Part shown: piece after piece, positions 33,058 to 40,166 of the stretch | Position numbering within the stretch: position 1 is the stretch's first letter | Layout: each line of letters begins with the position of its first letter | Assembly (NCBI GenBank): GCA_036676455.1 | Contig: JAKFCW010000040.1 | Coordinates: 1-64,000, forward strand | Source of the DNA: UBA4093 sp036676455 | GTDB taxonomy: Bacteria; Cyanobacteriota; Sericytochromatia; S15B-MN24; UBA4093 | Length of the DNA: 64,000 nucleotides | Direction of reading: 5' to 3' | The notes under the pieces: model-generated | What the model saw: only the letters and a program-made list of their open reading frames with translations | Database searches by the model: none | Told to the model about the DNA's origin: nothing | Translations under genes and position numbers: made by a program

Positions 33058-33086
33058 CGGCTTGAAATCGCTGTGAATTCAAGCCG
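33058..33086. promoter_or_regulatory. Inverted repeat upstream of the exported unknown gene
   Basis: CGGCTTGAA and TTCAAGCCG form a perfect 9-bp dyad with an 11-nt spacer, 26 bp before the ATG at 33113. It could be an operator or a leader hairpin for the plus-strand gene. Confidence 0.4.
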
Positions 33087-33112
33087 CCGAGCGGGGATCG
33101 GGAGGGACGGCC

Positions 33113-33862
33113 ATGCGCGGACCATGGGGGCTGAGCCTCGGAATCATCCTGGCGCTACAACTTCCGGCCTGGGGCATGCTTGGAATGCATGCGAGCGACA
33201 TCGAGCTTCACTACGCCTGGGAAGCGGGACCCGAGGGAACCCGGCTGTACCAGCTGGGAGCGGTGAGCTTCAGCCCGATCCTCGTGGACGGACGCATGGT
33301 GGGGGCGATCGCCGAGCTCCCCCCCGGCTCCAGCCAATCCGACCTCGCCGACCTGCTCGCGAAGATGACCGAAGGCCTGCGCCAGGAGCCCGCCGTCGAG
33401 CGCGGCACCCTCGAATCCAACACCTGGGAGCGCGTCACCCCCGACTACCGGGCCATGGCGCGGGTCGAGGGCAAATCGATCGTCGTCCTGGTCCAGCAGA
33501 CCGAGATCCAACCCTCGACGCCCAAGATCGAGAACCTGCCCCCGGTCCCGAACACCGTCGAGGATCCCTACTACCGCGCGCAGAACGACCTGGAAATCCT
33601 CCAGATGGCTCTGGAGTCCTACCGGGCCCGCCACTTCTTCCGCTACCCCGAGGTCAAATCCATCGACGCGCTGATCCAGGCCCTCCAGCGCTCGGAGGCA
33701 CTACCCGACGGCTTCCGATTGCAAGCGCCGGTCACCGAGTTCGGAGTCTGGAGAACGGGCTACCAGATCACGGTCCGGGCGGGAGGCAAGACGGCCACCA
33801 TCCGGCAGCCGGAGCGCTGGGATCCCTTCTGGAGCTACTGGCAGATCCGACCGTTCCCCTGA
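33113..33862 (+). CDS. Exported protein of unknown function with pseudopilin-like C-terminal segment
   Basis: 249 residues with an N-terminal signal sequence (about 1-24, LGIILALQLPAWGMLG). The body has no recognised domain. Residues about 155-190 (AQNDLEILQMALESYRARHF) have the rhythm of a pseudopilin helix followed by a short beta region, but there is no prepilin cleavage site, so I do not call it one. The ATG has GGGAGG 7 nt upstream. Divergent from the permease and convergent with the phosphomutase gene. Function unknown. Confidence 0.55.
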   Translation: MRGPWGLSLGIILALQLPAWGMLGMHASDIELHYAWEAGPEGTRLYQLGAVSFSPILVDGRMVGAIAELPPGSSQSDLADLLAKMTEGLRQEPAVERGTLESNTWERVTPDYRAMARVEGKSIVVLVQQTEIQPSTPKIENLPPVPNTVEDPYYRAQNDLEILQMALESYRARHFFRYPEVKSIDALIQALQRSEALPDGFRLQAPVTEFGVWRTGYQITVRAGGKTATIRQPERWDPFWSYWQIRPFP

Positions 33863-33870
33863 ACAAGCGA

Positions 33871-33903
33871 CAGGCGCCGGCTCCACGAGGGAGCCAACGC
33901 CTG
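33871..33903. terminator. Hairpin between convergent genes
   Basis: An outer CAGGCG/CGCCTG and inner GGCTCC/GGAGCC stem with small internal loops sits 9 bp after the plus-strand stop and 17 bp from the end of the phosphomutase gene. It lacks a T-tract. Confidence 0.5.
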
Positions 33904-33919
33904 CGAAGGGTTCTGAGGC

Positions 33920-35293
33920 TTAGTGGCCGTGGCCACCAACGGGTTGCGGGGCGCCCTTGCGGATGATCCCCAGCAGCTCGTCACGCAGCTTCTCCATCTC
34001 CTCGCGGGTGCTGCCTTCGCAGTTGAGGCGCAGCAGCGGCTCGGTGTTGCTCTTGCGGATGTTGAACCACCAGGACTCCGCGAAGACGCTGAGGCCGTCG
34101 AGCGTGATCACCTTGCCCTTGCTGCCATAGCGCTGCTCGATCTCGGCCATGATGGCATCGGGATCGCCGACGGTCGAGTTGATCTCGCCCGAGACGTAGT
34201 AGCGCTTGGTCTCTCCCATGGCCTGGGCGAGGCTCTGCTTCGCGTCGGTCAGCTGCTTCAGCAGGACCAGCACGGTGAGGTTGCCCGAGTCGAAGTAGGC
34301 ATCGTGGTGGCGGAAGTAGTAGTGCCCGGAGACCTCGCCGCCAAATTCGGCGCCCAGCTCGCGCATGGCCATCTTGGCGAAGGCGTGGCCGACCTTGACC
34401 ATCTCGGAGCGGCCGCCACCCTGCTTGACGACGTCACGGACGTAGTTCGAGCAGCGGACGTCGTAGGTGATGATGGCGCCGGGTTTCTTCTTGAGGATGG
34501 GCTTGGCCATCAGACCCAGGATGAAGTCGCCGTCGCAGAACTCGCCGTTGCCGTCCACGAAGAAAGCGCGGTCGCAGTCGCCGTCCAGGCCGATGCCGAG
34601 GTCGGCGCCGACTTCCTTGACCTTGGCGACGAGATCCCGGCGGTTCTCCTCCAGTAGGGGGTTGGCCTCGTGGTTGGGGAAGTTGCCGTCCGGCTCGTAG
34701 AAGAGCTCGGTGACTTCCAGCTTGGAGCCGGCAAGCAGCTTGGGCATGATCATGCCGCCCATGCCGTTGCCCGCGTCGATCACGACCTTGAGGGGCGCGA
34801 GCTCCTCGGGCTTCACGAAGGAGTGCATGAAGGCGACGAAGGCGTCGAGGACGTCCTGCTTCGAAATCGTGCCGGGCTTGGCCGCGACCTCGCCGAGCTT
34901 GCCCGCGCGGATCAGGTCCTCGATGTCGCTGAGGCCGGAATCGAGGCCCATGGGGATGGCCTTGGCGCGGGTGAACTTGAAGCCGTTGTACTGGCCGGGG
35001 TTATGCGACGCGGTCACCACGATGCCACCGTCCGCCTCGGAGTCGATGACGGCGAAGTAAAGCATGTCGGTGGAGGCCATGCCGATGGAGATGACGTCAC
35101 AGCCGGCGTCGGTCAGACCGCGCATGAGCTCCTGCGAGAGCGGCACGGACGAGGGGCGCATATCCCAGCCCACCACGACGCGCTTCGCGCCGGTGTAGGC
35201 GACATAGGCCCGGCCAAGCTTGTAGGCGAGGTCCTCGGTCACGTCCTGGCCGTAGATGCCGCGTACGTCGTAGGCTTTGAATGGTGCTGCCAT
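33920..35293 (-). CDS. manB: Phosphomannomutase/phosphoglucomutase
   Basis: Interconverts hexose 1- and 6-phosphates for exopolysaccharide, LPS and glycosylation precursors. The 457 residues include the catalytic phosphoserine S96 in TASHNP, the metal-binding DGDCDR loop (D237, D239, D241), the sugar-binding GEVSGHYYF and a C-terminal phosphate loop (RKSNTEPLLRLNCE). This is the bispecific PMM/PGM (AlgC/ManB) type rather than GlmM, judging by GEVSGH and the NTEP loop. It has its own promoter candidate. Confidence 0.92.
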   Translation of the reverse strand: MAAPFKAYDVRGIYGQDVTEDLAYKLGRAYVAYTGAKRVVVGWDMRPSSVPLSQELMRGLTDAGCDVISIGMASTDMLYFAVIDSEADGGIVVTASHNPGQYNGFKFTRAKAIPMGLDSGLSDIEDLIRAGKLGEVAAKPGTISKQDVLDAFVAFMHSFVKPEELAPLKVVIDAGNGMGGMIMPKLLAGSKLEVTELFYEPDGNFPNHEANPLLEENRRDLVAKVKEVGADLGIGLDGDCDRAFFVDGNGEFCDGDFILGLMAKPILKKKPGAIITYDVRCSNYVRDVVKQGGGRSEMVKVGHAFAKMAMRELGAEFGGEVSGHYYFRHHDAYFDSGNLTVLVLLKQLTDAKQSLAQAMGETKRYYVSGEINSTVGDPDAIMAEIEQRYGSKGKVITLDGLSVFAESWWFNIRKSNTEPLLRLNCEGSTREEMEKLRDELLGIIRKGAPQPVGGHGH

Positions 35294-35319
35294 ATCTACC
35301 TCTTCCTCTATTCATGGGA

Positions 35320-35341
35320 CCGGAGGGATCACGTCCTCCGG
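35320..35341. promoter_or_regulatory. Leader hairpin upstream of manB
   Basis: A 7-bp stem CCGGAGG / CCTCCGG with an 8-nt loop lies between the promoter candidate and the manB start. It would form in the 5' untranslated RNA and could also act as the terminator of the preceding gene. Confidence 0.4.
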
Positions 35342-35357
35342 CAACGATGCTTCCTGT

Positions 35358-35387
35358 ATTCTACAGCGAGTTACTCGGTCGCATCAA
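35358..35387 (-). promoter_or_regulatory. Promoter candidate for manB
   Basis: On the minus strand TTGATG and TAGAAT are separated by 18 nt, a fair sigma70 match (-10 five of six). It overlaps the last bases of the upstream LmeA-like gene and predicts a leader of about 55-60 nt. Confidence 0.42.
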
Positions 35388-36172
35388 AGCTTGCCGAGCA
35401 ACCCCTTGAGGTCCAATCGCCCCTGCACGGAGATGGAGTCCGAGGCCAGGGCGACGCCGAAAAGACTGAACCCGACGCCTTGCGGCAGCGCGACCTTGGC
35501 CAGGTCGAGCACGGGCTCCCGCAAGGCCGGAGCGAGCAAAGACGGGTCGACCGGTCCGCCCATCATGGTCGCCTGCGGGTCGGCGATGAAGAGGCGGCTG
35601 GGAGGCTCCAGGCGTGGACGGCCCGAGACCTGGAACGGGAAGGTCACTCCCGAGTTGAGCTTGACGAACCCCGTGACCTGCAGGCGCCCCTCCTGGACGT
35701 CGACGTCCTGCGGGACGATGTCGACCTTCTGGGTGATGGTCATGCCGGGGAAGAGGCTAAGCTGCACGGGCAGGCCCTTGAGCTGGTTGGTGACGACCGG
35801 CTGCTGGATGACCTGGTCCAGGCCCTCCTCGCTCAGCGTGAGCGTGGCGATCGCCCCCGTCGGCTTCGCCAGGTCCACCTCGCGCCCCCAGATCAAGCGG
35901 CTCATGCTCAAAGAGATCGGCTCGGACCTCAGCGAAAAGGAGTCGATCGGCACCCCCTCGATGGCAAAGCCCCGGGCGTCGATCTGCAACTGGTCGACTT
36001 CCCCCTGGGCCACCCGGAACGGCGGATCCGTGACCACCTTGACGTCCAGGGCCTCGAAGGGGCCGTAGCGATGCTGCAGCTCATTGCGCAAGAGCCCCTG
36101 AGCGTACGGAGCGACGGACGATCCCAGCGCGTAGACGATGAGCAGGACGACGGCGGTGACGAAGGCGACCAT
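35384..36172 (-). CDS. LmeA/DUF2993-family lipid-binding protein
   Basis: A 262-residue protein with an N-terminal hydrophobic anchor (about 1-20) and a beta-rich body of the DUF2993 type (VDQLQIDARGFAIEGVPIDS; EEGLDQVIQQPVV). This family, common in cyanobacteria and actinobacteria, binds phospholipids in the envelope (LmeA). It follows the SLH-protein gene by only 3 nt, suggesting an envelope-related operon. Specific function here is inferred from family only. Confidence 0.75.
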   Translation of the reverse strand: MVAFVTAVVLLIVYALGSSVAPYAQGLLRNELQHRYGPFEALDVKVVTDPPFRVAQGEVDQLQIDARGFAIEGVPIDSFSLRSEPISLSMSRLIWGREVDLAKPTGAIATLTLSEEGLDQVIQQPVVTNQLKGLPVQLSLFPGMTITQKVDIVPQDVDVQEGRLQVTGFVKLNSGVTFPFQVSGRPRLEPPSRLFIADPQATMMGGPVDPSLLAPALREPVLDLAKVALPQGVGFSLFGVALASDSISVQGRLDLKGLLGKL

Positions 36173-36175
36173 GAC

Positions 36176-37942
36176 CTAGAACGTTCCTCCCAAACCGGCC
36201 GACAGGCCCTGCTGGACCTGACGGCCCGATGCATCGTAAAGCATGCCCAGGAAGCCCTGGTAGTAGAGGCCAGCACTGAGCGTCCCGCTACCCAGCGGCA
36301 TCAGCTCGTACTCGACGCCCGCCTGGTAGCCCAGGCCGCCCCGCACGCCCATCGCCGATCCGGAGGTCATGCTGTAGCTCTGGACGATCAGCGGGTAGAG
36401 CTGCGCATCCACCGAGACCCGGTAGCGCGGAGCGGGCCGCATGGCGAAGGTGCCTGCAGGCCCCAGACCGAAGCTGAACTTGCTGGTGGTCTGGTAGGTG
36501 TCCCCGCCGCCGTTCACCATCCGGATCAGCGTGCCGAGGCCCGCGCCGGCTTCCCAGTTGGGGCCCTTCATGGGCAGGCGATAGTACCCCTCGCCCCGCA
36601 GGGTGAGGTCAAGCAGGCTGGAGTTGCCCACGGCAATCGGACCGGCCGCGGAGACCTGGCCCGAGCCGCCGAAGTCGCCCATCCAGAACTGACCGCCGGC
36701 TCCGAGGCTGCCGATGAAGCTACCGCTGAGGTCTCCCGCATCTCCGGGAGCGATCATGTCGGGGCTGGCCGGAAGCCCTTCCACGTAAATCAGCAGCAGG
36801 TTGTAACCCGCCCGGTAGCGGTTATCCAATAGCGACCCGCTCACGCTGGGCGCCGGCGTCGGGCTCGGCTCCGGCGAAGGAGTCCGGCCGGGCCGCGGGG
36901 TCGGCTTGCGGGTCGGCTCGGGCGTCGGCCGGGGCGTGGGAGTCGCCGACGGACTCGGCGTGGGCTCCGGAGTCGGGGCCACGGAGGGCGCTGGCGTCGG
37001 GGAGGCCACCACCAGCGGCGGAGTGGCCGACGGTGCCGGCGAGGGAGTCAAGGATGGGCTCGGCGACGGCAGCCAAGACGGCCAGGCCTCGCCCTCCGCC
37101 GGGGTCGGGGTCGGCTTCGGCTTCGGGGTCTTGGCCGGAACCGGGGTCTTCACGGGAGCGGGCGTCCGAACGGGCGCGGGCGTCAAGACCGGAGCCGGAG
37201 TCCGGATGGGCGCCGGCGTGCGGACGGGCACCGGGGTCGGTGCCGGAGTCCGGGCGGGAGCGGGGGTCGGCTCGGGCATGTCCGCCACCAGCTCCTTGAG
37301 GGCGTCCTCGAGGTTCGGGTCCAGCAAGGGAGCCGCCTTCACCAGCATGGCGAGGGCCTCGAAGCGGGTCAGGGGATCGTTCGGGCGAAACGCGAGCCGG
37401 CGGGGGTTGTCAAGGATCTGCCAGACGTTGGCCGCCCGGTGCAGCAGCTGCCCCGTGGGAGTGCCCATGGGGACGTCCGAGAAGGTGGCCATGCCGCCCG
37501 CCCGACGCGGCGGCGGCGGAGCCGAGCGGTAGCTGAGCAAGCGATCCAGAGACTCGACGAACTCCAGGCGTTTGACCCGCTGCATGCCCTCGAAACGGCC
37601 AGCGGTCCTTCCGGCGAGCAGATTGAGGCTGGTCACCCGGGTGACCGCCTGCATGGCAGGGTGCCCCGGAGGCACGTCCGGCCACGCGATGACGTTGAAG
37701 GGGATGTCGCGGGGATCGAGGAGGCCGTTGAGCGCCTCCGCCGCGTCATAGCGCGTGAGGGGCAGGCGGCCGCCGTACTCGGAGGTCGAGGCGCCAGGGA
37801 GAATCCGGCGCTCGGAAAGCAGCTCGGCAGCTCCCGCGAGCGGGTGATCCGCCAGGTCGGCGAATCCCGTCTCGGCGCCGGCGCTCATGCTCGGGAGGGC
37901 GATCGCCAAACCCAGCAGCAGGCCCCATCCCAACCGTCTCAT
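36176..37942 (-). CDS. SLH-domain outer-membrane protein with Pro/Thr-rich spacer
   Basis: 588 residues from the ATG at 37942. A signal peptide (1-22, ending SAGAE) precedes three S-layer-homology-like repeats (about 25-210; FADLADHPLAGAAELLSERR and RFRPNDPLTRFEALAMLVKA-like units). These would bind peptidoglycan-linked polymer. A spacer of about 170 residues made of PAPVRTPAP, PxPTP and PSPSPT repeats follows (DNA 36840-37270). The last ~210 residues alternate polar/aromatic and end in FGGTF-like phenylalanine (GLGGTF), as in outer-membrane beta-barrels. The layout recalls cyanobacterial SLH porins (SomA type), but with an unusually long spacer. Confidence 0.75.
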   Translation of the reverse strand: MRRLGWGLLLGLAIALPSMSAGAETGFADLADHPLAGAAELLSERRILPGASTSEYGGRLPLTRYDAAEALNGLLDPRDIPFNVIAWPDVPPGHPAMQAVTRVTSLNLLAGRTAGRFEGMQRVKRLEFVESLDRLLSYRSAPPPPRRAGGMATFSDVPMGTPTGQLLHRAANVWQILDNPRRLAFRPNDPLTRFEALAMLVKAAPLLDPNLEDALKELVADMPEPTPAPARTPAPTPVPVRTPAPIRTPAPVLTPAPVRTPAPVKTPVPAKTPKPKPTPTPAEGEAWPSWLPSPSPSLTPSPAPSATPPLVVASPTPAPSVAPTPEPTPSPSATPTPRPTPEPTRKPTPRPGRTPSPEPSPTPAPSVSGSLLDNRYRAGYNLLLIYVEGLPASPDMIAPGDAGDLSGSFIGSLGAGGQFWMGDFGGSGQVSAAGPIAVGNSSLLDLTLRGEGYYRLPMKGPNWEAGAGLGTLIRMVNGGGDTYQTTSKFSFGLGPAGTFAMRPAPRYRVSVDAQLYPLIVQSYSMTSGSAMGVRGGLGYQAGVEYELMPLGSGTLSAGLYYQGFLGMLYDASGRQVQQGLSAGLGGTF

Positions 37943-37971
37943 CCCCACTCCTCTAATCTTCCCTATCTTGT

Positions 37972-38008
37972 CCCCCCTAGACGGGGGGACTGGCGAAGCC
38001 AGGGGGGT
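37972..38008. repeat. Poly-C/poly-G palindromic element
   Basis: Two adjacent hairpins: CCCCCC-TAGAC-GGGGGG, then CTGGC-GAA-GCCAG, followed by a second GGGGGG run. A partial copy of the second hairpin (CCGGCGAAGCCA) lies just downstream. The pattern resembles dispersed 'CCCCC..CTGGCGAAGCCAGGGGG' repeats known from many genomes. It lies between the SLH and DUF192 genes. Confidence 0.55.
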
Positions 38009-38043
38009 GTTTGCCGGCGAAGCCATGGCGTTCCCCCTAAACC

Positions 38044-38385
38044 TCACTTGAGGACCAGCTTATTCCCAGGGACGAGTCCGGTCCTGGAAATCGTTCCCTC
38101 CGGCAGCTCGAGCACCTGGTAGGCTCCCTTGACCACCGGAGAAAGGCGCCACGGCTTGAGTTCGGGGATCACCCGGACGACCTCCATGGCCTTGGATAAG
38201 AATACCACGTCGATGGCGTAGCTCATCCAAAGCATGTGCACCGAGTTGCACGGCCTGATCAAGAGCCCGTGGCCCTCCGGCAGCTCCTTGGTGCCCAGGA
38301 GGCCCTTGGCGCGGGAGAAGAAGTTGTCCGCCATGCGCAGCTCGCGCACGATCACCTGGTTATCCGAGAGGCGTTCGAGTCGCAT
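38044..38385 (-). CDS. DUF192-family protein
   Basis: A 113-residue DUF192 domain: FFSRAKGLLGTKELPEGHGL, SVHMLWMSYAIDVVFLSKAM and the C-terminal AYQVLELPEGTISRTGL. Unlike many members it lacks a signal peptide. It follows tadC by 4 nt, so it is probably co-transcribed with the pilus locus. Molecular function is not known. The M-x-x-x-x-IDVVF region is the conserved core. Confidence 0.85.
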   Translation of the reverse strand: MRLERLSDNQVIVRELRMADNFFSRAKGLLGTKELPEGHGLLIRPCNSVHMLWMSYAIDVVFLSKAMEVVRVIPELKPWRLSPVVKGAYQVLELPEGTISRTGLVPGNKLVLK

Positions 38386-38389
38386 AGGT

Positions 38390-39292
38390 CTACTTTCCGA
38401 ACATCAGCCCGATTGCCAGCGGGCCGAAGATGATGATGAAGATGCACGGGAAGATGAAGACCACCGTCGGGAACAGCAGCTTCAAGGTCGCCTTCTGGGC
38501 CATCTCCTGCGCCTTCTGCCAGCGCGCCTCCCGCAGCATCTCGCTCTGGGTCCGCAGGGTCTTGGCGATGCTCGTGCCCATGCTCTCCGCCTGGACCATG
38601 GCGATCGCCACCGAGTTCAGCTCCTTCAAGCCCACCCGCTTGCCGAGATCCCGCAGGGCCTCGTTGCGCGGCCGGCCCAGGCCGATCTCCTGCAAGGTCC
38701 GCGACAATTCCTCGCGGATCGGATGCGGCTTGGTCAGCTCGACCACCTTCTGCATGGCCGCCTGCAGCGACAGGCCCGCCTCCACGCAGGTAGTGAGCAA
38801 GTCCAGGGTCGTCGGCAGCATGCGCAGGATCGCCACCTGACGCAGCTCGGTCTCCGTCTTGAGGCGACTGGTCGGCAAGAGGTAACCCAGGTACGCTGCC
38901 ACGGCCGTCCCGGCGAGCACCGTCGGAAGCGCCAGCCCCAGGCCCATCCAGTTCACGAAGACCCAGAAGACCGGCAGAATCACTCCCCAGATGATCTGAC
39001 GGCTAAGCAGCTGTGCGGGGCTGAGATCGTAGTGGCCTGCCGCCTGCAAGCGCCGCAGCATGGCCACCTCGCGCTCGGCGGTGAGGCGCTTGACCGCATA
39101 CGGCTTGAGCTTGGCCTCGGCCTTGCCGAAGAGGGTCTTCGGCGCCTCCTCGACGACGACCTGCTTGCCGCCGCGCGTCCGGACGCCCTTCTTGAGGCGC
39201 TTCTCGACCTGTCCGCGGCCCTTGGGCTTGGCGAAGGCCAGGACCCCCAGGGTCACGGCGGCGAGGATGAGCAAGAAGACGAGAAAAAGCAT
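38390..39292 (-). CDS. tadC: Tad pilus inner-membrane protein TadC (type II secretion F family)
   Basis: 300 residues with an N-terminal helix, a cytoplasmic GspF-type domain (LRMLPTTLDLLTTCVEAGLS, then LQAAMQKVV; ELNSVAIAMVQAESMGTSIA) and two or three further membrane helices. TadC pairs with TadB as the platform of the Flp pilus. It ends 4 nt before the DUF192 gene and begins 7 nt after tadB. Confidence 0.92.
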   Translation of the reverse strand: MLFLVFLLILAAVTLGVLAFAKPKGRGQVEKRLKKGVRTRGGKQVVVEEAPKTLFGKAEAKLKPYAVKRLTAEREVAMLRRLQAAGHYDLSPAQLLSRQIIWGVILPVFWVFVNWMGLGLALPTVLAGTAVAAYLGYLLPTSRLKTETELRQVAILRMLPTTLDLLTTCVEAGLSLQAAMQKVVELTKPHPIREELSRTLQEIGLGRPRNEALRDLGKRVGLKELNSVAIAMVQAESMGTSIAKTLRTQSEMLREARWQKAQEMAQKATLKLLFPTVVFIFPCIFIIIFGPLAIGLMFGK

Positions 39293-39299
39293 CAGGGCC

Positions 39300-40166
39300 T
39301 CAAACGTCGATCGTGACGATCCGCTTGATGAACAAGCCGCCGATCGTGAGCAGTACGGCCACCAGGGCGATCAGGGCCCAGCCCATGGGGTGGGTGAACA
39401 TCAGGCCCATGCGCTCGGGGACGATCAGGTAAAGCGCCACGTAGAGGCCCAGGGGCAGGAAAGACATGACCAGGCCGCTCATGCGGCCCTGGGTCGTCAA
39501 CGTGCGGATCTGCCCATGGATCTTCTTGCGCTCGCGCATCGTCCCTGCCAGGTTCTCGAGGATCTCGGCCAGGTTGCCGCCCGTCTGCCGCTGGATGATG
39601 ACCGCCGAGGCGAAGATGTCGAGGTCGTCGTCCTGGATGCGCGCGGCCCAGTTGCGCATCGCCTGGTCCATTGCCACGCCCATGCGCAGCTCCTGGGCCA
39701 CCTCGCCTACCTCGCTGGCCATGGGGTCCTGGAACTCCTCGATGACCAGCTCCAGGGCCTGCTGCACCGAATGGCCCGCCTTCACGGCGTTGGCGATGAC
39801 GCTCACCATGTCGGGAAGCTGCTCGGCGAAGTTCTTGACGTAGCGCTGCCAGAGGATGTCCAGGTAGCGTCCGAAGCCCCACCAGGTCAGGCCCGCGAAC
39901 AAGGCCCCCAGGAAGATCCGGCCCATGATGCCGTCGCCCAGCAGCAGGCCGAGGACGCCGGCGCCGATCGTGGAGACGCTTTGCATGCGCTCGAAGTTCT
40001 CGTTGGAGAACGGGTTGCGGGTCCGGCGCAGCCGGTGGTCGAGCTTGCCGCGGTAGTCGTCGAAGAACTCCGAGAGGCGATCGCCGTACTGCTGGAGCAG
40101 CATGTAGGCCACGATGAGGGCCGCGACCCCAAAAAGCCCCCCGACGATGAGCAGCCTGAGGTCCAT
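39300..40166 (-). CDS. tadB: Tad pilus inner-membrane protein TadB (type II secretion F family)
   Basis: 288 residues with the GspF domain (LPDMVSVIANAVKAGHSVQQ, then AASV-type segments such as ASAVIIQRQTGGNLAEILEN) and C-terminal membrane helices. It starts 1 nt after the stop of the TadZ-TadA gene, consistent with a tightly coupled platform/ATPase unit. Confidence 0.93.
   Translation of the reverse strand: MDLRLLIVGGLFGVAALIVAYMLLQQYGDRLSEFFDDYRGKLDHRLRRTRNPFSNENFERMQSVSTIGAGVLGLLLGDGIMGRIFLGALFAGLTWWGFGRYLDILWQRYVKNFAEQLPDMVSVIANAVKAGHSVQQALELVIEEFQDPMASEVGEVAQELRMGVAMDQAMRNWAARIQDDDLDIFASAVIIQRQTGGNLAEILENLAGTMRERKKIHGQIRTLTTQGRMSGLVMSFLPLGLYVALYLIVPERMGLMFTHPMGWALIALVAVLLTIGGLFIKRIVTIDV

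Noticed and set aside
33113..33862. Type II/IV pseudopilin
   Set aside because: It has an ordinary signal sequence and no Gly-Phe-x4-Glu prepilin cleavage motif; only a C-terminal helix is reminiscent of pseudopilins.
36840..37270. Tandem-repeat DNA (CCGGCGTC/GGAGTC-type)
   Set aside because: It encodes the Pro/Thr-rich spacer of the SLH protein; imperfect coding repeats, not a stand-alone satellite or mobile element.
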